In this document: one piece after another, positions 23,997 to 31,219 of the stretch
How positions within the stretch are numbered: the first letter of the stretch is position 1
Layout of the letters: every line of letters begins with the position of its first letter
From: Muribaculaceae bacterium
GTDB taxonomy: Bacteria > Bacteroidota > Bacteroidia > Bacteroidales > Muribaculaceae
Assembly: GCA_017427945.1 (NCBI GenBank)
Contig: JAFRRT010000027.1
Span: forward strand, 59,357-123,356
Reading direction: 5' to 3'
Length of the DNA stretch: 64,000 nucleotides
Program-made: the position numbers and the translations under genes
Notes under the pieces: generated by a model
Seen by the model: the letters and a program-made list of their open reading frames with translations, nothing else
Database searches by the model: none
Told to the model about the DNA's origin: nothing

Positions 23997-25070
23997 TTAG
24001 AGTTTAATATTCTTCAATCGATTGTAGTGGCATGTCATAAACAAGTCACCATTTTCATCGCGCATGTGAAAACCGTTGCCCTGGCAATAGCGGAAAACCT
24101 CGCAATCCTTGCAGGCGCCACGTTTCATCCACTCGCGGTTGCGGAAAAGCTCAAAACGGTTCTCCCAGACATCCCAAAAACTGTCCTTGTAGATGTTGCC
24201 CTGGCTATAATCGCTGCGGATGCTCAGGCAACCCGAAATGTCACCATTGGCACGCACGCTTGCAACCGAAAGTCCCGCTTGGCAAAAGAAGAAATGGTCG
24301 CGTACAAGCCCTTCATATGCGCCCAAATATCCGTCACAGGCATAATTGATGTTGATTTTTCCCTCGATGCGTGTGGTGACGATGAAATTCAGCAAATCGC
24401 GGAACTGTTCATCGGTAAGCAGCAGGTCATTGTTGTTAGCAGCGCGCCCCATCGGGTCGATGATGAAACAGCGCCAATGGGTGACGCCAGCCTCGATGAG
24501 CAGTTGTTTGAGTTCATTCAGTCGGGGCAGGTTACGGGCATTGACACAGGTAATCACGTCCCAAGTAAGGTTAGGGATGGTCTGCACAGCCTCTATAGCC
24601 CGCATAGTGGCATCAAAGCTGGCGGTGGAATTCCTCAGCCAGTTGTGCTCCTCGCGCATGCCGTCCACATCAAGGGACAAAGAGTTAATACCGGCTTGGG
24701 CCAACTCGCGGGCAACGGCACGGTCAAGAAGCAGGCCATTGGTAACAAAACCCCACATGAATCCCCGTTCACGTATGACTCTGCCACAGTCCATCAGGTC
24801 GGGTCTAACCAGCGGTTCACCGCCCACTGTATCTACAATCACTTGAGTGGGGTCACAATGGGCAGCCACCTCGTCCAGCACAGGCAGGAAATCGGTAAAG
24901 GGCATATCGGGCACCATTGACTCCTTAAGACAGTCACTGCCGCAGTGCCGACACGACATGTTACAGCGCAGGGTACACTCCCAAAACAGTTCCCGCAAAG
25001 GGTGCTCTTTCTTGAGGCGCTCAACGTAGTCGTGAGTAATCTCCAGTTGTTGCTGTTGACGCTCGTTCAT
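23997..25070 (-). CDS. Radical SAM/SPASM enzyme of the Bacteroidales rSAM/lipoprotein type
   Basis: 357 residues from the ATG at 25070 (MNERQQQQLEITHDYVE); the longer frame has a poor N-terminus. The radical SAM Cys triad is Cys36, Cys40 and Cys43 (CNMSCRHC). SAM-binding GGEPLVRPDL follows. The SPASM region carries further Cys for auxiliary clusters (SGCLSIRS, CKDCEVFRYCQGNGF, TCHYN). The sequence style fits the TIGR04133 family, whose members are found beside small lipoproteins. Such enzymes modify peptide substrates. Its direct downstream neighbour is the YG-motif/ACP-like protein rather than a standard lipoprotein. Confidence 0.87.
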   Translation of the reverse strand: MNERQQQQLEITHDYVERLKKEHPLRELFWECTLRCNMSCRHCGSDCLKESMVPDMPFTDFLPVLDEVAAHCDPTQVIVDTVGGEPLVRPDLMDCGRVIRERGFMWGFVTNGLLLDRAVARELAQAGINSLSLDVDGMREEHNWLRNSTASFDATMRAIEAVQTIPNLTWDVITCVNARNLPRLNELKQLLIEAGVTHWRCFIIDPMGRAANNNDLLLTDEQFRDLLNFIVTTRIEGKININYACDGYLGAYEGLVRDHFFFCQAGLSVASVRANGDISGCLSIRSDYSQGNIYKDSFWDVWENRFELFRNREWMKRGACKDCEVFRYCQGNGFHMRDENGDLFMTCHYNRLKNIKL

Positions 25071-25332
25071 GATGGATAGGTATTTGCTCGCAAAAATGTA
25101 ACCGCACTGGGAGTTAAAAGGTGCATTGAAAGATGCAAATTTCGCCAAAATCCTTGATTTATGCAAGATATTTTCATCAAATCATGAAAATATTCCCATT
25201 CGTTTCTCGTTAGATAAAATAGCGGCAAGTTTTATGTCTTTAGCGTTAACGAATTTCTGAGAATTTTGATAAATTTCTAATTTTCAGTTAATTAGATATC
25301 ATTTAAGTCTCATTTATTAAAAACACAGATTT

Positions 25333-26760
25333 ATGAATAGATTAATCAATTTCCTTCTGGCCTTATCGTTATTCGGTTTATTAACGAGTTGCTCAGATAA
25401 TACTTGGAACAGTTCGCCCATCGACGACATCGAGTCCAACGGGAATGTTGTCGACCTCTGCTCTCCAGACTTATGGTCGTTGGCTTCGGTTCCAGCCGAT
25501 CCTTCACTTTTCCCCGAGGCAGCTTTAAGCAATGATGTTGCCTCTGGCAAGAACCGCGCGTTGCTGTCCTGGTACTGTGTGGACCGCTTGTTCACTAAGC
25601 GCGACTCACCCTATGCTCCAGGATACATCAAGAGTGACTTGGATGGCTTGTCATATCCTTATGCTCGAGAGGTTCCCCTCTATGAAGTGTACCCCGGTCA
25701 TGCTCTCAACTATGGCGAGTCAAAGGTGGTCCAGACGCTGAATCTGTCGTTCTATCCAAGGGAACGCGGCCCCTACAACCTTGACGCCATCAATGTTGAT
25801 GAAGAGGGTTATCTGCGTTACCCCGAGGGGCGATGGGGCGGTATCATGTGCAAACTTGACAATACCAACTTAGAGCAAGCCGATATCGAGTATATCCAGT
25901 TCTGGCTGCTGGATCCGTTCATGGATCCTTATTTGGACAACGAGGATGGCGGCTATCTTTACTTCAACCTGGGTGATGTGAGTGAAGATATTCTGAAGGA
26001 CGGTCTATTGAGTTATGAGAACGGTTTGCCCATCAATGGTGACGCCTCGTATGTTACCAAAACAGTCTGGGGTCAAGTCTCCTCTCATGCCCCACTGACT
26101 TATGCCTTCGATAACGCCAATGGTGCAAGTAGCCTTCAGGATGTCGGCCTTGACGGTCTCCCCAATAACGATGAATTTGAATATTCCTCTTATGCCAACT
26201 ACCTGAATCAGTTACGCGCAGTTTTATCTGAGTCCACATTCGTCACCATGCTGAACGATCCGTTCTCACCCTTCAATGACCCTGCCGGTGACAACTATTC
26301 ATATTTTCTCAGCAATTACTACGACCTCAAGAGGTATTCGATCATCGAGCGTTACAAGCACTATAACGGAACTGACGGCAACTCGCTCCCACAGAACATT
26401 GCAAGCGACACACAGTACCAGACGGCTCGTTCAACGCCCGATGTCGAGGACATCAACCAGGATTTCACGCTTAACGAGTCGGAGCGTTATTTCCAGTACT
26501 GCGTCGCGATTCATCCCGATTCGCTCAAGGTGGGCACGAACTATATCACCGACATTAACGTATCCAATGTTCATACTCGCAATGGCCAGACACAGGTGGC
26601 AACGTGGTACCAGTTCACCATCCCTCTGAAAGATTATCAGAAGAAAGTAGGTTCCATCCAGGATTTCTCCAACATACGTTTCATTCGCATTTACTTGACG
26701 GGATTCAAGGCGACCACTCACTTGCGATTTGCTACGCTCGAGTTGACCGATGGCGAGTGA
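25333..26760 (+). CDS. Lipoprotein made of a single SprA-like module
   Basis: 475 residues. A lipoprotein signal ends at LLTSC (Cys20). Nearly the whole mature part follows an internal segment of SprA, the roughly 2,400-residue type IX secretion translocon and gliding protein. Matching stretches include GKNRALLSWYCVDRLFT, NLSFYPRERGPYNLD, GRWGGIMCKLDNTN, IEYIQFWLLDPF, YLYFNLGDVSEDILKDGLLS and FIRIYLTGFKATTHLRFATL. The protein ends just where SprA would continue (LELTDGE, stop), and a terminator follows, so this is a free module and not a window artefact. No other T9SS gene is present here. Its role is unknown; it may cap or bind a secretion channel or have been recruited to a new job. Confidence 0.85.
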   Translation: MNRLINFLLALSLFGLLTSCSDNTWNSSPIDDIESNGNVVDLCSPDLWSLASVPADPSLFPEAALSNDVASGKNRALLSWYCVDRLFTKRDSPYAPGYIKSDLDGLSYPYAREVPLYEVYPGHALNYGESKVVQTLNLSFYPRERGPYNLDAINVDEEGYLRYPEGRWGGIMCKLDNTNLEQADIEYIQFWLLDPFMDPYLDNEDGGYLYFNLGDVSEDILKDGLLSYENGLPINGDASYVTKTVWGQVSSHAPLTYAFDNANGASSLQDVGLDGLPNNDEFEYSSYANYLNQLRAVLSESTFVTMLNDPFSPFNDPAGDNYSYFLSNYYDLKRYSIIERYKHYNGTDGNSLPQNIASDTQYQTARSTPDVEDINQDFTLNESERYFQYCVAIHPDSLKVGTNYITDINVSNVHTRNGQTQVATWYQFTIPLKDYQKKVGSIQDFSNIRFIRIYLTGFKATTHLRFATLELTDGE

Positions 26761-26780
26761 CGCAACCACAGTAGAAACAA

Positions 26781-26818
26781 AATAATCGGGTGACTGGTTT
26801 TCAGTCACCCGATTATTT
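26781..26818. terminator. Bidirectional terminator between the SprA-like and DUF3298 genes
   Basis: AATAATCGGGTGACTG pairs with CAGTCACCCGATTATT around a 4-nt loop. It serves the two convergent genes. Confidence 0.88.
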
Positions 26819-26839
26819 TCATATTACTTGAGCTGAAAG

Positions 26840-27691
26840 TTATTTCAGACGGTCGATGAGGCTGTCATCACACTTGCAGGCGTCCAAGTCGCCATACTTG
26901 ATGAAGATGCGAGGCTCTCCCACCGCCTCGACCGCTAACTCATTGGGCAGGTAGCTCCAGGTCACGCCCTCATCGTCGAAATAGAAGTTGCGCGACACTG
27001 AGATGTTCTCCACATTGAAGTAACCCAAATCGTTCAACTGCTCATTGCCAGTGGCATTGTTCTGCGCCAACAGCTGTTGCTTGAGCAGCTGGCAAACGTC
27101 GGCCATCGCGTCATCACGGAACAGCCTGTTCAAGTCAATGAATGACTGTGTCTCGACGTCAAAGCTGTAGTAACGGTGAGTCACCGATGTTACCTTATCA
27201 TTCTTCTTCACCACGTCAACGCGCTCAAAGGTCACCACGCCATTTTTGTTATATATGGGGCTGATGCGCGTGCTGGTGGCATATTTGAGAGTAGCGGCCT
27301 CGGCTTCCTGGACTTCCATTTTCTCGTCCTCAGAGATGGGCTCGACCATGAAGTCATACTGGTGCATGCTGTTTGACACCACCTGCTTCATCGCCTCGCT
27401 AAGCGACAGGGAGTCGCCCGACTCCAGGACGTAGGCAGCAAACAAGCGCTGCAATGAGTCGATGGCCATATCCTTACCCGCCTTGACAGGATAGTCAATC
27501 GTGGCTTCGGCAACGATGGTGCAGCGATCGCCGTTGCTCATCGTGAATCCCGACTTATCGCTCAGGTGCTGAGACTGTACCGTAACAGCTGGAACGCTGC
27601 TTTTTCCTTTTCCCGACGAGTTCTTGCCGCAGGACAAGGTTAACAGCGTGATGCTCAGCAATATAAATAACGTAAAAGCCTTCGTTTTCAT
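26840..27691 (-). CDS. DUF4163/DUF3298 lipoprotein
   Basis: 283 residues with a lipobox at LLTLSC (Cys21). The mature protein begins with a Gly/Ser-rich linker. It then has the DUF4163 then DUF3298 pattern seen in RsiV/PdaC-like proteins: GDRCTIVAEATIDYP, VTSVTHRYYSFDVETQSFID, RLFRDDAMADVCQLLKQQ and a final YFDDEGVTWSYLPNEL. It should sit on the periplasmic or outer face. The function is unknown; related domains bind or process peptidoglycan or lysozyme in other bacteria. Confidence 0.85.
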   Translation of the reverse strand: MKTKAFTLFILLSITLLTLSCGKNSSGKGKSSVPAVTVQSQHLSDKSGFTMSNGDRCTIVAEATIDYPVKAGKDMAIDSLQRLFAAYVLESGDSLSLSEAMKQVVSNSMHQYDFMVEPISEDEKMEVQEAEAATLKYATSTRISPIYNKNGVVTFERVDVVKKNDKVTSVTHRYYSFDVETQSFIDLNRLFRDDAMADVCQLLKQQLLAQNNATGNEQLNDLGYFNVENISVSRNFYFDDEGVTWSYLPNELAVEAVGEPRIFIKYGDLDACKCDDSLIDRLK

Positions 27692-27794
27692 AGCGTTTCA
27701 GCTTTGTATTTCGTGAATAATTCGCTAAAGTACGAAAAATTATCGAAAACCAAGTTGAGAGGCGGATTTTTTTGCCGAAGTTTAATTAAACACT

Positions 27795-27865
27795 GCTGCG
27801 TCAAGACATAAAAAACAAAAAATGAATTTTTCGTTTTGTTCTGTCCTTGACTTGCACTAATGTTG
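27795..27865 (+). repeat. Promoter-bearing repeat, copy B1 (decayed promoter)
   Basis: 71 nt, repeated at 27876-27946 with one difference. It starts GCTGCGTCAAGACA, carries the hairpin AAAACAAAAAAT/ATTTTTCGTTTT, and ends TTGACTTGCACTAATGTTG. The -7 box is spoiled (TAATGTTG). GTCAAGACA can pair with TGTCCTTGAC, so the element is a long imperfect palindrome. Confidence 0.8.
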
Positions 27866-27875
27866 GATTAATTAG

Positions 27876-27946
27876 GCTGCGTCAAGACATAAAAAACAAA
27901 AAATGAATTTTTCGTTTTGTTCTGTCCTTGACTTGCACTAATTTTG
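27876..27946 (+). repeat. Promoter-bearing repeat, copy B2 (intact promoter)
   Basis: Same 71 nt as B1, but the -7 box is consensus (TAATTTTG). The two copies are separated by 10 nt. Same architecture as repeats A1/A2, with a different stem sequence. Confidence 0.82.
27916..27946 (+). promoter_or_regulatory. Promoter of cvfB inside repeat B2
   Basis: TTTG (27916-27919), 19 nt, TAATTTTG (27939-27946). The cvfB ATG follows at 27968. Confidence 0.82.
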
Positions 27947-27967
27947 CAAAAAAAGTAATCTGGAACT

Positions 27968-28798
27968 ATGAAGATTGGAGAATACAACGTGCTGCGGATT
28001 AACCGCATGGTGGATTTCGGGGCTTATCTCATCGACGACGACACGCACGAGGTGCTGCTGCCCAAGCGTTACCTCACGCCCGAGATGAAGGTAGGAGACG
28101 ACATCCGAGTGTTTGTCTATAACGACAGCGAGAACCGTCCCGTTGCCACCACCGAGGTGCCCCGTGCCGTGGTGGGTGATTTCGCGCTCATGCGTGTCAA
28201 GGCGGTTAACAAGGTAGGTGCTTTCCTAGACTGGGGCCTTAGCGCCAAGGACCTGCTGGTGCCCTTCAGCGAGCAACGTGTGGACATGCAGGCAGGGCGC
28301 AGCTATGTTGTGCGCGTCTATCTTGACGAGGCAAGCCAGCGTATTGTTGCCAGCGCCAAACTCGCCAAGTTCCTGAACCATACCGAGCCCCGCTACTACC
28401 ATCGCGAAAAGGTAGATGTGCTCGTTGTACAGCGCAGCGACCTGGGTTATCGCGTCATCGTCAACAACGCCCATTGGGGACAGATTTACCAGAACGAGAC
28501 CTATCAGGACGTGAACGTGGGCGACCGTCTGACCGCCTTTGTCAAGCAGGTGCGCAGTGACGGCAAGGTTGATGTCACCGTTGCCAAAATCGAGAAAATG
28601 CGCGTTGATGACCTTGCCGACCGCATCGAGGATTACCTCAAGAGCCATGGCGGCGAGATGACACTCACCGACAAGAGTTCGCCAGATGACATCAACAAGG
28701 CCTTTGAATGCAGCAAGAAAGACTTCAAGAAAGCCCTGGGCCTGCTCTACAAGCAGCAAAAAATCACCCTGGGCGACACTGTGAAATTAAATAAATAA
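27968..28798 (+). CDS. cvfB: CvfB-family S1 RNA-binding protein
   Basis: 276 residues with tandem S1-like OB folds. The N-terminal repeat has the CvfB pattern (VDFGAYLIDDDTHEVLLPKR). The second has KVGAFLDWGLSAKDLLVPFSEQ. The third has DLGYRVIVNNAHWGQIYQNE. A C-terminal winged helix ends at KKALGLLYKQQKITL. CvfB proteins bind RNA and affect global regulation in Firmicutes; the precise role here is unknown. The alpha-L-fucosidase gene starts 4 nt after the stop. Confidence 0.92.
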   Translation: MKIGEYNVLRINRMVDFGAYLIDDDTHEVLLPKRYLTPEMKVGDDIRVFVYNDSENRPVATTEVPRAVVGDFALMRVKAVNKVGAFLDWGLSAKDLLVPFSEQRVDMQAGRSYVVRVYLDEASQRIVASAKLAKFLNHTEPRYYHREKVDVLVVQRSDLGYRVIVNNAHWGQIYQNETYQDVNVGDRLTAFVKQVRSDGKVDVTVAKIEKMRVDDLADRIEDYLKSHGGEMTLTDKSSPDDINKAFECSKKDFKKALGLLYKQQKITLGDTVKLNK

Positions 28799-28802
28799 TC
28801 TC

Positions 28803-30260
28803 ATGCGTATCCATATGATTCGACACCTTATACTCTTGGCCGTACTGCTTGGCACGCTGAGCGCTATGGCCGATAACAGTTTGGCGCCGGAACCTTGTCT
28901 GCCGGTACCAACACCGCAGCAGGTAGCATGGCAACAGCTGGAGACTTATGCGTTCATCCACTTTGGGCCCAACACATTCAATGACAAGGAATGGGGCTAC
29001 GGCGATGCGCCCGCCTCATCGTTCAACCCTACCCGACTGGACTGCGAACAGTGGGTGCAAACGCTTGTCAAGGGCGGCATGAAAGGTGTTATCCTCACGT
29101 GCAAGCATCACGACGGCTTTTGCCTGTGGCACACGCAATACACCGACTACAATGTCGCCAACTCGCCTTTCAAGCGCGACGTGGTAAAAGAACTGTCTGA
29201 TGCCTGCAAGAAGTATGGCATTAAGTTCGGCGTGTACCTGTCGCCTTGGGACAGGCATCAGGCCAGCTACGGCACTCAGGAATATGTCACCTATTACTAC
29301 AACCAGCTCACTGAACTGATGACGCAGTATGGCGACGTGTTCGAGGTGTGGTTTGACGGCGCCAACGGTGGCGACGGCTGGTATGGCGGCGCGAGCGAGA
29401 AGCGCGAAATCGACCGCAGCACTTACTACAATTATCCCAAGGCATGGGGCATCGTGAACCGCTTGCAGCCCGATGCCGTCATCTTCTCGGACGGCGGTCC
29501 CGGCTGCCGCTGGGTGGGTAACGAGAAAGGCTATGCCAACGCTACCAACTGGGCACTGCTGCGCATCAAGGAGGTCTATCCCGGCTATCCGCAATATGAG
29601 GAACTGCAGTCGGGCCATGCTGACGGTGACGGCTGGTGCGCCGCAGAGTGCAACACGTCAATTCGCCCCGGCTGGTTCTACCACGAGAGTGAGGACGACA
29701 AGGTCAAGACCGTTGATGAGTTGACCGACCTGTATTACCGCAGCGTGGGCCACAATGGCACATTCCTTCTCAACTTTCCCGTGGACAAAGAAGGCCTGAT
29801 TCACCCCACCGACTCGGCAACCCTTGTCGCCTGGCGTGAGCGCATCGACCATGAAATGGGCAACAACCTGTTGAAAGGTGCCAAATTTACCGCCAGCGAC
29901 ACCCGCAACAAGCAATTCAGTTCCTCCATGATGGGCGATGACAACTGGGAGACCTATTGGGCAGCAAGCGACGGTGTAACAGCAGCCGATATCATCATAA
30001 AGACAAAGAAAGATGTGACTCTTGACCGCATCATGCTGCAGGAGTACATTCCGCTGGGGCAGCGCGTCAAGGCCTTCGTCATCGAGTACAAGACATGTTG
30101 CGGCAAATGGGTGCCCGTGATTGTCGATGAGGAGACAACGACCATCGGCTACAAGCGCATTGTGCGATTTAACGAGAAAACGGCAAGCGAGTGGCGCATC
30201 CGCATCCTTGATGCCCGCGCCTGCCCCTGCATCAACAACATCGAGGGGTATCACAGTTAA
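28803..30260 (+). CDS. GH29 alpha-L-fucosidase with C-terminal discoidin-like domain
   Basis: 485 residues with a signal peptide (MIRHLILLAVLLGTLSAMA, the second Met likely initiating or near it). The GH29 barrel has FIHFGPNTFNDKEWG, LTCKHHDGFCLW, GVYLSPWDRH and the nucleophile Asp near residue 185 in FEVWFDGANGG. The C-terminal 130 residues form an F5/8-type-C-like beta domain (NLLKGAKFTASD, WAASDGV). It would release alpha-linked L-fucose from host or plant glycans in the periplasm. Coupling to cvfB by 4 nt is odd and may be accidental read-through. Confidence 0.9.
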   Translation: MRIHMIRHLILLAVLLGTLSAMADNSLAPEPCLPVPTPQQVAWQQLETYAFIHFGPNTFNDKEWGYGDAPASSFNPTRLDCEQWVQTLVKGGMKGVILTCKHHDGFCLWHTQYTDYNVANSPFKRDVVKELSDACKKYGIKFGVYLSPWDRHQASYGTQEYVTYYYNQLTELMTQYGDVFEVWFDGANGGDGWYGGASEKREIDRSTYYNYPKAWGIVNRLQPDAVIFSDGGPGCRWVGNEKGYANATNWALLRIKEVYPGYPQYEELQSGHADGDGWCAAECNTSIRPGWFYHESEDDKVKTVDELTDLYYRSVGHNGTFLLNFPVDKEGLIHPTDSATLVAWRERIDHEMGNNLLKGAKFTASDTRNKQFSSSMMGDDNWETYWAASDGVTAADIIIKTKKDVTLDRIMLQEYIPLGQRVKAFVIEYKTCCGKWVPVIVDEETTTIGYKRIVRFNEKTASEWRIRILDARACPCINNIEGYHS

Positions 30261-30280
30261 TAGTTAGGAGTTTTTACGAT

Positions 30281-31117
30281 ATGGGAGAAGCGAGTGAAAG
30301 AGCAATCAGGATTGCCGAAGAGATTAATAAACGGACGAGTTGTGAGCATTACAGGCTGGTGCTGAACGAGGAACGTCAGCCCAAAATAACCGACAGCAAG
30401 ATTGGGGGGCTCCCTTATTGGCCAGAGGGAAAGGATCTCCCCGTGGACGACAAGGGCAACAAGATGCTGATGGTCTTGCAGGTGAACTGCGCCGAGGCTG
30501 GACTGAAAGCGCCTCTGCCCGAGCAGGGAATGCTGCAGTGGTTCATCAGCACCAATGCCGAGCGCATGTTTGGCTGCAAGGGAAACTATGACGAGGACGG
30601 CAGCGGCTTTGCAGTAGTCTATCACGAAACCGTGAACGGCAGCTGCGCTCCGGCCGACGTTCCCACCCATGAGACGGTCGACGAGATGTTAACGCCCGTC
30701 AAGCGCGAAACGGCTATCGACGTCGTGAAAGAAGGAACCGCTATGGGGGTTACCGATGGAGGCTTTAACAGCCTATTCTTTGGCATCGTCAAGGAAATCA
30801 CCGGTGTGGAGCATCAAGGGAAGATGTGGTATCAATACATGGACAATGACGACTGCCTGCACTTTGAGAAAAACATGGGAATGAAACGGCCCCGTCACCA
30901 GATGCTGGGCTATCCCGTATTCACTCAAGATGATGCGCGCCGCGACATCAGGCTGCACGACACGTTGTTGTTCCAACTCGATTCCCAGTTTTCAACCGCC
31001 GACAGCAAGGAGTTGGTGATGTGGGGTGACATGGGCAGCGGCTTTATCTTCATCAACCGTGACGATCTCGCCGCCCGCAACTTCTCCCGCGCCTACTACT
31101 GCTGGGACTGCGGTTGA
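30281..31117 (+). CDS. DUF1963 (YwqG-like) protein
   Basis: 278 residues without a signal peptide. The DUF1963/YwqG pattern is visible: SKIGGLPYWPEG near the start, MLMVLQVNCAEAGL, GMLQWFIST, the central MLGYPVFTQDD and the end MWGDMGSGFIFINRDDLAAR. The family is cytosolic with unknown function, sometimes found in immunity-like clusters. It lies 20 nt after the fucosidase and ends before a strong terminator, so it is probably the last gene of the cvfB transcript. Confidence 0.88.
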   Translation: MGEASERAIRIAEEINKRTSCEHYRLVLNEERQPKITDSKIGGLPYWPEGKDLPVDDKGNKMLMVLQVNCAEAGLKAPLPEQGMLQWFISTNAERMFGCKGNYDEDGSGFAVVYHETVNGSCAPADVPTHETVDEMLTPVKRETAIDVVKEGTAMGVTDGGFNSLFFGIVKEITGVEHQGKMWYQYMDNDDCLHFEKNMGMKRPRHQMLGYPVFTQDDARRDIRLHDTLLFQLDSQFSTADSKELVMWGDMGSGFIFINRDDLAARNFSRAYYCWDCG

Positions 31118-31145
31118 CGTTGACTGCCACATTTATTACAATCAC

Positions 31146-31184
31146 AAAAAAGGTGTGTCCCGCGATGACAGGACACACCTTTTT
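31146..31184. terminator. Bidirectional terminator between DUF1963 and nrdJ
   Basis: AAAAAGGTGTGTCC pairs with GGACACACCTTTTT. It lies between convergent genes. Confidence 0.9.
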
Positions 31185-31219
31185 CAACGTCTTTGCCAGA
31201 CTCGATACTTGTTATTCAA

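Noticed and set aside
25333-26760. Truncated full-length sprA broken by a frameshift
   Set aside because: The downstream 80 nt hold a terminator and a convergent gene, and the N-terminus is a proper lipoprotein signal, so it is a self-contained gene.
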